From JAEZKC01 sp046546375 (GTDB lineage: Bacteria > Fibrobacterota > Chitinivibrionia > Chitinivibrionales > Chitinispirillaceae), in NCBI GenBank assembly GCA_046546375.1, contig JBKGXV010000049.1, positions 1 through 24,556 of the forward strand: a DNA stretch of 24,556 nucleotides, written 5' to 3'. Shown here in pieces: positions 6,981 through 16,106 of this stretch. Below the pieces are notes generated by a model. It saw nothing but the letters and a program-made list of their open reading frames with translations, did no database searches and was not told where the DNA came from. The position numbers were made by a program, and so were the translations under genes. The number at the start of each line of letters is the position of its first letter. Positions within the stretch are counted from its first letter, which is position 1.

Positions 6981-8771
6981 CTATTTTCCTATGACAGCCA
7001 TGCTTTTTCTCGATACTCCATCCGCCTGCACCCTCAGAACGTATGCCCCGGAAGTCAGGTCACGAATGTCGATATCCAGACTGTTGATGCCTGAAGGGAA
7101 CTTCTTTCTTGCACTCTTCACCATCACCCCTCTGAGATCAGTCATGGTGTAATCAACCGACCCGCTGGTCTTGAGAGGGAAAACGAGTCGGATCATGTTC
7201 TTTCCAATGGGGAGGATACTCAGTTTTTCCCCGCTCTTTTTTTCATCAGAATTCAGCACAGGAGTACCCGGACTGGTGCTGGAAACGCTCCAGTTTGCAG
7301 GGTCATCTCCATACTCAGCAGGATTTTTTCTGTAAAGAGTTGAACCCGTGCTGCAGAGAGGCCAGGGGTCATCGTCGGAATACGACACCCTGTCTATATC
7401 CATGTAGGGGATTATCGAATCGGGACTTGTGTCATCAAGGTAGGGGTCACAAGGCATACGGATTGTAAGTGCCTCTCCGCCGGTTCTGAGCGTCCCTGCA
7501 AAAGTAAACACTTTTATACTTTGATCCAGACCGTTAATGGCTCTGAATGTGGAAGCATCAACCTGATCGGACACAAGAACGACAACTTCGTCTGCAGAGA
7601 GTGTAACATTGGGAGGGAACTTGAACCTCAAACCATTCACCTCCCAGGTATTTGCAGGTCTTAGTGGGTCGAAAAGATCCACTCTCTGCGCTGAAATATT
7701 CTTTATCTCCACATAAGGAACGGAGGTGGACGGGTTGTAATTAATTTCTGTAATAACCAGAGGCCCAACTCTGGGAGAGCTGTTGGGTTTTCCCAGAGTC
7801 GGCTGGACCATAGCCACACAGTGTTCTTCACCTGCGGATGTCACATATCTTCCAAAAGAGACACCATTGTCGATTTCACCATAACTGAAGCCGTGACTGT
7901 AGCCGGTGAGCTCTCCGTCCAGGGCAGAGAAAATGTAGGCACCTTCACCATGAGAGCTGAATGCGAATGCATCCGGGTCACTGCTTTTATTGAAATCGCC
8001 TTCGTCAAAAACCACATACCCCTTCGGTTCTATTTCCGTTCCATCCGGAATACGGAACTTTTTCGGCTTCTGCTTGTTATCGGTGATAAACCATCCGCTT
8101 ATATCCGCTGCTGTATCCGAAGGGTTGAATAATTCCACAGCATCACAGGACGGCTCATCGGTATGTGTAAGTATTTCGTTAACATAAACAACAGGCGGTT
8201 CGGAGGGCTCGGTATCGTCACTTCCCGGTGAACCGTGAACAAAACTGGAAGCTCTCCAATAATCCGGATCCTCGGGGGCTCCGTCACCGGAAGAATTCAC
8301 GGGAACAAGAGAAAAACCGCTTCCGTCCGCGGACAAAGGCCATGGTATTTTGTCATCATACTCGAAATCAGCAATCAACTCTTCACCAAGAGTATCAACG
8401 AGGGTTATCCTTTCTCCTCCGTTGGACAATTTACCATTGTATATACCAAAAGGAGCAAAGCCGTAGCGCTGCTCAAACCGACTTGAATCCGCAGCCAGAA
8501 CAATAAACTCTCCCGCTTCAAGCCTGCAGCCAGCAGGGAAACTGTACTCTATTCCATCGATGAATTTACATCTGTCCATTCCCCGTGACGTATTGCCGGT
8601 ATTCTTTATTTCTATAAACTCGTAAAGATTTTTATCGGCTGTGTCCGGTCCGCCAAGAGGATGATAATGAATTTCAGTTATGACTATGGCAGACTGAAGG
8701 GAAACGCATAAAATCAAAACGGCTGATGCTGCTTTGAAAAAAGTATCTATGATGGAACACGCACGCAGCAT
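6981..8771 (-). CDS. Secreted surface protein with three lamin-tail domains and a T9SS-like C-terminal tail
   Basis: 596 residues. The signal peptide covers about residues 1-28 (hydrophobic AASAVLILCVSLQSA). Three lamin-tail-like Ig folds follow: about 29-140 (IVITEIHYHPLG, EFIEIKNTG), 195-320 (VYVNEILTHTDEP, AVELFNPSDTAADISGW) and 338-470 (LVITEINYNPSTS, YVEIKNISAQRVDL). The last ~80 residues (YTMTDLRGVMVKSAR, LTSGAYVLRVQADG, RKSMAVIGK) resemble the sorting tails common on exported FCB-group proteins. The ATG has AAAGGAGG 6 nt upstream. It is the last gene of the operon, 12 nt after the VTC gene. Lamin-tail domains often occur with or fused to CotH kinases, so this protein is a candidate substrate or partner of the CotH protein; that link is inference. 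Confidence 0.85.
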   Translation of the reverse strand: MLRACSIIDTFFKAASAVLILCVSLQSAIVITEIHYHPLGGPDTADKNLYEFIEIKNTGNTSRGMDRCKFIDGIEYSFPAGCRLEAGEFIVLAADSSRFEQRYGFAPFGIYNGKLSNGGERITLVDTLGEELIADFEYDDKIPWPLSADGSGFSLVPVNSSGDGAPEDPDYWRASSFVHGSPGSDDTEPSEPPVVYVNEILTHTDEPSCDAVELFNPSDTAADISGWFITDNKQKPKKFRIPDGTEIEPKGYVVFDEGDFNKSSDPDAFAFSSHGEGAYIFSALDGELTGYSHGFSYGEIDNGVSFGRYVTSAGEEHCVAMVQPTLGKPNSSPRVGPLVITEINYNPSTSVPYVEIKNISAQRVDLFDPLRPANTWEVNGLRFKFPPNVTLSADEVVVLVSDQVDASTFRAINGLDQSIKVFTFAGTLRTGGEALTIRMPCDPYLDDTSPDSIIPYMDIDRVSYSDDDPWPLCSTGSTLYRKNPAEYGDDPANWSVSSTSPGTPVLNSDEKKSGEKLSILPIGKNMIRLVFPLKTSGSVDYTMTDLRGVMVKSARKKFPSGINSLDIDIRDLTSGAYVLRVQADGVSRKSMAVIGK

Positions 8772-8783
8772 TGACGGCCTCCT

Positions 8784-9587
8784 TTATATGATTGAGTAGT
8801 TTGATTGCCTGTCCGAATGGTCATACCTCCGTAGTTCAAAAGTTTCTCTCATTGACGCAACGTACTTCGAGAAGCTCACGCGCTGCAGATCAAAGGCGCG
8901 GATGAGATCAAGCATCCAAAGAGGAACCTGACTTGTATAGCATTTGAGCTCAAGGACGACATCTTCTTCAAAAGGAAACGTGTTTTCATGACCGCAGCAG
9001 AGAAAATCTCCTGGATCAGGCACACTCGAATAGTTTTCCTGGGGTCTGCAGCACAAGTCTTTGTCAAATGTAACACGGGCATACTGATCATAACAGGACA
9101 CATAAGCTTTTCTTCTGTACTGAGCAAGAACTTTCGGCTCCGCATTGTACGTGAGAGCAAGTTTGGTGAATGTGTTTATATTTCTGTTCTCTTTGCTGCA
9201 GTTGCCCTCCTGATGGAGAAAATTCCCGCTGGTGATAACCGAGGGATATTTACTGTTCTTCACCTGACCCCGGAGTTTGCGAAGTATGCTGCCGTCTTTG
9301 AATTTGAGTTCCAGAAATACGGGTTGATCCCTGTCGTAACCGTAGCTTCTGACTCTCATGTTGAAACGGTTGTTCTCGTTTTCAAGACGACGCTTCAGAA
9401 AAAGAAAGCCGGGTGAATCAAAGTACAGACTGTTCACGGTGTAATAATGATCCTCTTCTATCCGCGAGTATTCATCCAGTGCACAGTAGATGGAAACGAA
9501 GCGGGATATTGGCTCCACCATGGAGCGGTGTATGAGATATTTGAGTTCATAGCGCTGCAGCTGCGGTCCGGGTGATTTATGTCTCAT
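8784..9587 (-). CDS. VTC-domain protein, probable polyphosphate polymerase
   Basis: 267 residues forming one VTC tunnel domain and nothing else. Basic and acidic residues expected to line the tunnel are present: RYELKY (Arg12, Glu14, Lys16), RVRSYG (Arg78, Arg80), LELKFK (Glu93, Lys95), YRRKAY (158-161), a possible metal-binding acidic position in TFDKDL (Asp175), LELKC (Glu213, Lys215) and SFSKYV (Lys241). In yeast Vtc4 this fold makes polyphosphate from ATP and threads it through a membrane channel. There is no transmembrane segment or SPX domain, so this is a cytosolic enzyme that would need a membrane partner; DUF4956 in the same operon is the candidate. Its ATG overlaps the stop of the TolC-like gene (ATGA), which implies translational coupling. 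Activity is inferred from family. Confidence 0.9.
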   Translation of the reverse strand: MRHKSPGPQLQRYELKYLIHRSMVEPISRFVSIYCALDEYSRIEEDHYYTVNSLYFDSPGFLFLKRRLENENNRFNMRVRSYGYDRDQPVFLELKFKDGSILRKLRGQVKNSKYPSVITSGNFLHQEGNCSKENRNINTFTKLALTYNAEPKVLAQYRRKAYVSCYDQYARVTFDKDLCCRPQENYSSVPDPGDFLCCGHENTFPFEEDVVLELKCYTSQVPLWMLDLIRAFDLQRVSFSKYVASMRETFELRRYDHSDRQSNYSII

Positions 9588-10885
9588 TTGAGCAGCTCCT
9601 GTTTTGCGGATACCTTGTTGCGCAGCGGTTTGCCTGAAAGATTTCCCGAAAGATCCATTTTCCTGATGAACTTTTTGTAGATGTCGAACTTTATCTTCTC
9701 CATCTGAATCTCACTCTCTATCACACTCTCCTTCAAACGAAGCAGGACAAGAGGATCCTCTCCGTCTATCCGCATGTATTTGTCTAATGAAGATTTCTTT
9801 CTGATGGAGCTGCGGCGCTCCATCAGGAGATTATACTGCTGCACAAGAGTCTGTATTTCCCTATTGAGAACAGCCACCTCCTGGACAAGCTCTTCTTTTA
9901 GCTGGTTGAAATCACCCATTTCGTCCATTATTTTCATTCTGCGCCTGTTTATATTCAGCTGATCTGTATTGATTGCAGGAATGGTGAAACCGATTTCAAA
10001 ATTGTATGCCTTGGAAATATCGTATTCTTTACCGTCCGCCTTGCGCTGCTTTTCATCGAAAAAATGATCGCTGTCAAACCCCAATTCTATATGGTTGATA
10101 TATTCACGGCCCGATACTGTTTCGTGACGGTACTTCGCCTCGGCTTCACGCAGCTTGAGCAGGTTTTTTCTAAGATGAATATTCGCCGAATCCATCACGA
10201 TCGGAGTACTGCTCATGATCTTGTTCACACGATTTATATCAAGCAGACCGGTGGTGTCGAATTCGACACTCTGAACATCGGGTAAGATTGCTTTTACTCT
10301 CTGCTCCAGAGCATGAACCAGATTCTTTTGCTCTACAAAGTCAAGTCTAAGTTCGGTAAGTTCATCCTCGCTGTCGATAAGTGAATTGAAATCGAAATCC
10401 GCTTCATTGACTTTTCTGTCATAGATATGTGTGAAATCCTCGTACAATGTGATAAGCTCCCCTACCCGGACCACCACGGCATTTCTGTACATGAGCTCAA
10501 AAGCCAGCATGTATCTTTGCCTCAGAAGTTTATTAAGCCTCATGTCACGTTTGTGAATATTGTGCTTCAGGGTACTGTTGTGCACCTTTCTTACCGCAAA
10601 CGCCTCACGTACTCCCGAAGGCCTTATCCGCAGTGAATACCTCATCCTTTCATACAGTTTCCACCGCTTTGAAAACGGAGCCGCATCCTCGACTCTGAGC
10701 TCAACCTTGTCCGTAAAAGGAAGACCCGGTTTTGAATTTTCAAGGAATTCAATTTTTTCTGTCTGTTTTTCCAGATTGTAATCTTCCCGGACAGTGGATA
10801 AAAAATCAGAAAGCCGGATCGGCTGTGAAATGGCTGCCGACATGCCCAGAGTAAGAGTCATTAGAAGAGCTTTTTTTAAACCCAT
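9584..10885 (-). CDS. TolC-like outer-membrane efflux protein
   Basis: 433 residues from the ATG at 10885, one base after the stop of the HlyD-like gene. An in-frame extension to 10996 lies wholly inside that gene and would put residues before the signal peptide (MGLKKALLMTLTLGMSAAIS), so it is rejected. The mature protein is mostly long amphipathic helices with heptad-like patterns (for example about 95-240 and 330-420) broken by two short strand-rich stretches, the alternation expected of the OEP/TolC fold with its periplasmic barrel. Sequence similarity to named TolC proteins is weak, so the call rests on architecture and on pairing with an HlyD-type adaptor. It would provide the outer-membrane duct. 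It overlaps the VTC gene by 4 nt. Confidence 0.75.
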   Translation of the reverse strand: MGLKKALLMTLTLGMSAAISQPIRLSDFLSTVREDYNLEKQTEKIEFLENSKPGLPFTDKVELRVEDAAPFSKRWKLYERMRYSLRIRPSGVREAFAVRKVHNSTLKHNIHKRDMRLNKLLRQRYMLAFELMYRNAVVVRVGELITLYEDFTHIYDRKVNEADFDFNSLIDSEDELTELRLDFVEQKNLVHALEQRVKAILPDVQSVEFDTTGLLDINRVNKIMSSTPIVMDSANIHLRKNLLKLREAEAKYRHETVSGREYINHIELGFDSDHFFDEKQRKADGKEYDISKAYNFEIGFTIPAINTDQLNINRRRMKIMDEMGDFNQLKEELVQEVAVLNREIQTLVQQYNLLMERRSSIRKKSSLDKYMRIDGEDPLVLLRLKESVIESEIQMEKIKFDIYKKFIRKMDLSGNLSGKPLRNKVSAKQELLK

Positions 10886-10886
10886 A

Positions 10887-12839
10887 TCAGTTCTCAGCCA
10901 CCGGTTTGGTTTTGCCGGGATCGAACAGTGTGAATTTAGAGTCTCTCTTATTGCCGTTATCGAAGACAACTGCGATGTTCTCTCTGGAATCTGCACACAC
11001 CCCTTCCGGCTTCATGGATTGAAACGATCTGATAAGAGAGAGTCTGGAGTTTTCGTATTTCCACACACAGCCGACTCGCTTTTCCTTGTTCTCATTTACA
11101 GAAGCAACCAAAAGCGCGTGACCCTCATAAAACAAGTCTGAAATATGATGCCTTTCCCCCGCATACTCCAAAGGCAATGTATCCCATACGGATACTGATT
11201 TCTCTTTGAGACTTTCATCACTGAAAAGCTGATCCGGGGGTATGCTGAGAATCACCGACCGGGCACTGTCAAAGAGGGGATTTTTAAACCCGAAACAAAG
11301 ATGATTTTCAAAGAAAAACATGCCCTCTATATCCGCCGTCCGGCTTTGGAAGGCATGGTTGAGAAACTCAGCAGCTTTTTGTTCCGGATAGGTTTTTCTC
11401 CACCTGTTAAACCGGTCGTGCAGCAGCACTTTTCCCTTTATTTTGAATGACAGGCCTTTTCGCACAACCTTTAGCAGGACCTTGCGTTTATCCGGAAGAT
11501 TGCCTTTTTTGCTGTAGCTCTGGCTTGCGGCAATATAAAGAGTATCGTCATCATCGGTGCAGATTGACTCCATATCGCTTATTTTTCCCGCACCGCTTAT
11601 CACCACCTCTTCAGTCACACTGCCTGCGGAATCGGTGATAAAAAGTATGGCCTGATCCTTATCGGTGTCATCACTTATGACACAGTACCTGTCTATATCT
11701 TCAAAGTAAACCACTCCGGATGCTTCCAGAGGTGTTGTGCTGAGGTTTGATTTCAGATTATAAAACTGAGCCGGTTTGGAAAAAGCGGGTTGCGACGCAT
11801 GGCTTGAGGGTGGAAAAAAAGAAGTCAGTCTGCCGAAAAGCGTTTTTCTGATCGGACCCACAGGTGTAATTGACACCTTTTCACCCAGCAGGAATTCATT
11901 GTGTTCAGGAATCTTTATCTGTACCTCAATACCCCAGAGCCTGACATCCGGTCTTTTCCAGAGACGCTCGGGAAACAACACTATCCGCGATCCGATCCCG
12001 ACGACTTCACCTTCAATACTGCTTTTTCTGTCTGCCATGGAAGTGACCCTGACCATCTGTCCGATACTAACCTTCTTGAAGATGTCCTCGTAGACAAATC
12101 CCTTTATATATGAAGGTGATCTGGTGTGAAGAGTCAGCACAGGAGCAAAAGGAGACACTTTTTCGCCCTCCTTGAAATTCACCGAACCGATCACTCCGTC
12201 AATGGGCGAAACGACTCTCAGTTTCCTCTTCTCCTCCTGCAGAATCTCAAGCTCCTCCTCCATACTTCTGATCTGAACCTCCACAGGCTGATCAGAAGAG
12301 TTCCGAAGCAGCCTGATTCTCAGATCTATGGCATCCAGAGCAAAAGCAAGATCCTTTTTCAGATTCGATATGCGAAGGCGGGTGATATTGTGATCATCTT
12401 TAGGAATCTGCCCTGTGTTTACACTTTTGAGCTCCGATGCCAGTTCACGGTTAAGTTTCTGTCTGGCCTGAAGCTCCTCGATCTGGGAGTTATACCTGTT
12501 AAGGGTGGAAGCCCGCTCAGCTTCAAGCTGTCGAATCTGGGAATTGATCGATCCGACGTCCGCGTAGGCCTGAGCCTTTATCCGTTCAAGACTATGAGTC
12601 AGTTCAGTTATACGCATCTCGAGCTCCGGCCTATGAAGCTGCAGAAGGTGATCACCCTTACTCACAGTTTGTCCCGCAACGACCTTTATCCTGCTGATTT
12701 CGACAGCATTTTCATTGTTGATAGTAATTTCACGGGCATCGGCTATTCCCTGAAACACGGATACTTCTCTGTTCAGTGTAAGAGTCATGGTGACCAGCAC
12801 TACCACTATCAGCACCCATATCAATATCAGTTTTCTCAT
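10887..12839 (-). CDS. HlyD-type membrane-fusion adaptor with a fused C-terminal propeller-like domain
   Basis: 650 residues, about twice the usual adaptor length. Residues 1-330 are a canonical periplasmic adaptor: an N-terminal membrane anchor (5-22), a split lipoyl domain (ISRIKVVAGQTVSKGDHLLQ at 48-67 and VVSPIDGVIGSVNFKEGEKV at 209-228), a long coiled-coil hairpin between them (about 71-205), then a beta-barrel part ending near VSITPVGP. Residues ~360-640 form a second, strand-rich domain with repeated blade-like units (ESICTDDDDTLYIAAS, DIEGMFFFENHLCFGFKNPL, PEGVCADSRENIAVVFDNGN). These resemble DUF3616 or phytase/esterase-like propellers, though the family is uncertain. The propeller would sit in the periplasm. 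The gene is 21 nt after DUF4956 and 1 nt before the TolC-like gene. Confidence 0.85.
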   Translation of the reverse strand: MRKLILIWVLIVVVLVTMTLTLNREVSVFQGIADAREITINNENAVEISRIKVVAGQTVSKGDHLLQLHRPELEMRITELTHSLERIKAQAYADVGSINSQIRQLEAERASTLNRYNSQIEELQARQKLNRELASELKSVNTGQIPKDDHNITRLRISNLKKDLAFALDAIDLRIRLLRNSSDQPVEVQIRSMEEELEILQEEKRKLRVVSPIDGVIGSVNFKEGEKVSPFAPVLTLHTRSPSYIKGFVYEDIFKKVSIGQMVRVTSMADRKSSIEGEVVGIGSRIVLFPERLWKRPDVRLWGIEVQIKIPEHNEFLLGEKVSITPVGPIRKTLFGRLTSFFPPSSHASQPAFSKPAQFYNLKSNLSTTPLEASGVVYFEDIDRYCVISDDTDKDQAILFITDSAGSVTEEVVISGAGKISDMESICTDDDDTLYIAASQSYSKKGNLPDKRKVLLKVVRKGLSFKIKGKVLLHDRFNRWRKTYPEQKAAEFLNHAFQSRTADIEGMFFFENHLCFGFKNPLFDSARSVILSIPPDQLFSDESLKEKSVSVWDTLPLEYAGERHHISDLFYEGHALLVASVNENKEKRVGCVWKYENSRLSLIRSFQSMKPEGVCADSRENIAVVFDNGNKRDSKFTLFDPGKTKPVAEN

Positions 12840-12860
12840 TTTAAAGCTGCTTTTTTCCTT

Positions 12861-13544
12861 TTAGAGTTCGACCGTACTCTCCTGAAGCAGTAAACTTATC
12901 CCCTCAATGTGCTCCACATCCCTCAATTCCTCAATGAGCTTTGCCCTGTTTGCGGGCTTTCTGAGTTTCACATGATAGGAATAATCATACTTTGCCCCCT
13001 GATTAATCTCTCTGAGTGTTATAAGTGAAAACAGTTTACAATGCTTTTTGAGTAAAGCGTCGATCAGGTGCCTGTTGGTGGAGCTGTGGGCGACGTTGAA
13101 TCTCAGCATTCCGTCATAGAAGCTTGACTGCCCGATAGGAGAATAATAAAGAAGAAACGCAAGAGAACAGAAAATCAGAGTTCCCAGTACCCCTGTTGAA
13201 TAGGAATAGACACCGCAGGCTATTCCGGATGCCAGTGATGCAAACATGAAAATGATATCACGGGGGTCTTTGAAATTTGTCCTGAATCTGATTATGGCAA
13301 GTGCCCCAATCATCCCCAGACCTCTGGCAAGACTGTCCCCGATTGCCTGCATTATTACCGCGGCAATAACCGAACTGAGAATAAGGGCCTGAACGAAATT
13401 TCTGGAATAGGACAGACCTTTGAATGTTTTCACATAGGTAATGCCGATCATAATCGACAATGCCACCGAAAGAAGCAGTGTGTAAAGAACCGTGACTGCC
13501 GCGGGGTTTGAGGAAGACGTCTGCAGTGTGAGAAAATCCAACAT
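12861..13544 (-). CDS. DUF4956 inner-membrane protein
   Basis: 227 residues with about four to five membrane helices (near 15-37, 50-69, 75-86, 97-115 and 117-134), then a soluble C-terminal domain (about 145-227) with an alternating strand/helix pattern like a small regulatory domain. The signature RGLGMIGALAIIRFRT followed by NFKDPRDIIFMFASLASGIA (74-108) is the highly conserved core of DUF4956, with several charged residues within the membrane region. The family is uncharacterised but is often found beside VTC-domain and CotH genes. In this operon it is the only multi-pass inner-membrane protein, so it is the best candidate for a channel or exporter linked to the VTC enzyme and the adaptor. 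That role is inference. A modest AGTGGA lies 8 nt before the ATG. Confidence 0.9.
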   Translation of the reverse strand: MLDFLTLQTSSSNPAAVTVLYTLLLSVALSIMIGITYVKTFKGLSYSRNFVQALILSSVIAAVIMQAIGDSLARGLGMIGALAIIRFRTNFKDPRDIIFMFASLASGIACGVYSYSTGVLGTLIFCSLAFLLYYSPIGQSSFYDGMLRFNVAHSSTNRHLIDALLKKHCKLFSLITLREINQGAKYDYSYHVKLRKPANRAKLIEELRDVEHIEGISLLLQESTVEL

Positions 13545-13598
13545 TTTTCAATCCACTCTTTTCTTTTGCCTGGCCGATCGCCTTACATTCTTGTGCGC

Positions 13599-16085
13599 CT
13601 ACTCGTATACAAAACGTATATTATCCACTCTCAGATGTCCTGTGTCAGGATTCACAATCAGATCCCCGTATTCGTCAAACCTCCCGCCAGGAGCAAACAC
13701 CACCCCTGTCACCTCCTGAAGTACCTCGTCTTTAATGTCGGGATTGTCCGGATCTCCCCAGGACGGGTAATCTATTCTGGATAAAGACATTATTGCAGTC
13801 CTGGCTTCAGGCGAGGTCTGCACATCCCACCCGTAGTCCTGCTGAACTTCCCGCTCCTCATACAAATCGCTCTGAATGCTGATCCTCACATCCCGTGAAA
13901 CATCGGACGCGATCATCACCTGAATCTCTTTGAGAGCCGAAAGATCCGTGCTGCTTGGAAAAGTCAATCCGAATCCGCTCCATTCACTCCAGCCGCTGCT
14001 GCTGCCGGAGGGCACGAGTTCAAATGAAAACAGAACATCCGCTGTACCGTAAAGTGGTGTTTGCGTACTGTGCTCAATTGACGTTGTAGAGTTTTCAGAA
14101 GAATAAGTGTGGGACCAGTCGCTTATATCTCCGGGAGTGAATTCGAAGTTGTTAAGAACTTCCGGATGAAGATTGCTCCGATACGGGAACGGATCCAGAT
14201 ACCCTGTCGTATCCGCTTCCGGCTTTATGTTGCGCAGATGATCAGAAAAATCCTCGTGCAGATAGGTGAAATCGTTTTTCAGCTGATCCACTGCATTCTG
14301 CCAATCCGATTGCGAAACAACTGGATCTTCCGCAATAACTGGTGCTACAAGCTCAGAGTAGGCATCCACCCTGTCCCTGAGCTGCTGAGGTTGAAAATGT
14401 TGGTCCAGAAACTTCTCCCCGAATTCCACAAACCTGTCCCAGAACACTTTGGCCAATAACCGGGTGAACTTGTCATAGCATGGCGGATAAACGTAATTAG
14501 TACCTCCCCACACCGGCATCGGCTCACAATCTTCAACATCCTCGTTCCAATTAGGCACCTCCGCATCGTCCATATAAGGATCACTGCCCCAGAGAGTATT
14601 ATCCATATCCCAGGGAATAAGCCAGAATTTTTCTCCCGGATCCTCCTCCTCATATATAAAAAAATTGTGGTTTCCCGCCCAGCGGCCTCTTGCATCTGTA
14701 TACCACCCCATTATTCCGTCCCAGTTCTTGATAGCTCTGTCGACGACGATGTAGCGCAGCAGATGGTCAAAATCGACATAAGGGGAGAGGTTTTGGATAA
14801 AATTCTTTTCTGTTGAGGATTCTATAGCCTCGGAAATCGTGAGCATTTTGGATACATCCGGATTGTCCTCTGGATTATCATTTGTTTTCATAGCATCTAA
14901 AAATGCGGATTCGGAACGGTTTGTCGGCCAGACCTCTTTATACAGATTACCATCACCGTATACCGGCCACCTTGAATCGGTAAAGCGCCCGTCGATATTC
15001 TCAACCGCCACGAACAATCCCAGATTTCTATCGTTTACGATAACGTTCGCATAGGCGGCTCTGGGACAGTGAACACCCATTTTACGAAACAGCTCGTAGC
15101 TAATCATATCATGCATTTTACTCTGATCAGCAGACATGGAATGCAGATTAAGGCGTTTCATACCGTAAAGCCGCTTGTCCAGATCATATTCCTTGAATTT
15201 GACCTTTAAAGAGATCTTTTTACACACTTCCTTTTCAATCAGTCTCACATGATTCACTGTATCGAAACAATTTGGAATGGAGTACTCCGATCCCTTGTAT
15301 CTGAGTCCCACTTCACCGATCTGCTCATCCTCGAACTGCATTTGAGCAGGCACATACTCCTCCCTGTGGCCATAGGTCTCCAGATACAGAGAATCGGATG
15401 AACTCACTGTGAAGCGGTAGGTGTGTATCCTGCTCGTATCGAACACATAGCTTCTTTCATCCGCATCGAGTTTGATTCGCATTCCTGAAACTGAACCGGC
15501 CACGGGAAGGTCGAAAGGATAATAGCTGTCGTGACGGAAAAGGAGGTTATAGGAGGTATCCGACGGAGTCTCTGCCCGACGCGACATTGTGCCAGTAGAA
15601 GCAACCCTTAGAGACTGCGATCCGGAGTTTGCGGCGAAAACGACTCTGGATACGGTCCTGTTTCCCGATGCATCAGCGAGGCTGAGCATATACACTCCCT
15701 CGGAAAGAGAGGGAAGCGTGATTTTTCTGCTGCGGGGAATTCCACCCCTATACACACTCCGGCCGCTCAGACTGAAAAGTCCCACCGACTCAACATTCAC
15801 GGCTTCGGACAGATCAAGCACCCTGCGCGCGAAATTCCAGCGCACTGAAGGCATAAAGGATGAGCGGGATCTGTCTGCGACAGGGGATGAACCCGAAGTG
15901 GAAAGTGAGAACTGTCCCCGGGCATCGGTTTTAGTAGTATTGAGCGAATATCCTGCTGAAACCAATACCCCCTCCACAGGCTCACCACTTTCTTTATCCA
16001 CGACAACTCCGCTGAATTCAGCGGCATACGATAAGAATGCCGCAACAAGGATACATCCGATTAAAACCTGAGATCGGTTTGCCAT
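13599..16085 (-). CDS. Secreted CotH-family kinase with accessory domains
   Basis: 828 residues, first gene of the operon; AGGAGA precedes the ATG closely. Domains in order: signal peptide (1-21); a carboxypeptidase-regulatory-like fold (24-65, SGVVVDKESGEPVEGVLV); an internal module resembling a T9SS sorting tail (about 86-152, GLFSLSGRSVY and LSEGVYMLSLADASGN); the CotH kinase domain (about 245-620) with KKISLKVKFKEYD (289-301), YGMKRLNLHSM (307-317), YANVIVNDRNLGLFVAVENI (345-364) and PWDMDNTLWG (491-500), whose acidic residues match the usual metal/catalytic site; and a C-terminal strand-rich domain (645-828) like a carbohydrate-binding module. CotH proteins are atypical kinases that phosphorylate secreted proteins (spore coat CotB/CotG in Bacillus). 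Here it should act in the periplasm or at the surface. DUF4956 follows after 54 nt. Confidence 0.9.
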   Translation of the reverse strand: MANRSQVLIGCILVAAFLSYAAEFSGVVVDKESGEPVEGVLVSAGYSLNTTKTDARGQFSLSTSGSSPVADRSRSSFMPSVRWNFARRVLDLSEAVNVESVGLFSLSGRSVYRGGIPRSRKITLPSLSEGVYMLSLADASGNRTVSRVVFAANSGSQSLRVASTGTMSRRAETPSDTSYNLLFRHDSYYPFDLPVAGSVSGMRIKLDADERSYVFDTSRIHTYRFTVSSSDSLYLETYGHREEYVPAQMQFEDEQIGEVGLRYKGSEYSIPNCFDTVNHVRLIEKEVCKKISLKVKFKEYDLDKRLYGMKRLNLHSMSADQSKMHDMISYELFRKMGVHCPRAAYANVIVNDRNLGLFVAVENIDGRFTDSRWPVYGDGNLYKEVWPTNRSESAFLDAMKTNDNPEDNPDVSKMLTISEAIESSTEKNFIQNLSPYVDFDHLLRYIVVDRAIKNWDGIMGWYTDARGRWAGNHNFFIYEEEDPGEKFWLIPWDMDNTLWGSDPYMDDAEVPNWNEDVEDCEPMPVWGGTNYVYPPCYDKFTRLLAKVFWDRFVEFGEKFLDQHFQPQQLRDRVDAYSELVAPVIAEDPVVSQSDWQNAVDQLKNDFTYLHEDFSDHLRNIKPEADTTGYLDPFPYRSNLHPEVLNNFEFTPGDISDWSHTYSSENSTTSIEHSTQTPLYGTADVLFSFELVPSGSSSGWSEWSGFGLTFPSSTDLSALKEIQVMIASDVSRDVRISIQSDLYEEREVQQDYGWDVQTSPEARTAIMSLSRIDYPSWGDPDNPDIKDEVLQEVTGVVFAPGGRFDEYGDLIVNPDTGHLRVDNIRFVYE

Positions 16086-16106
16086 GTTCTCTCCTGAGCC
16101 GGGGAA

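Noticed and set aside
12126..12893. A 255-codon plus-strand open frame
   Set aside because: It is antisense to the HlyD-like adaptor, with low-complexity His/Leu/Ser-rich translation and no start signal.
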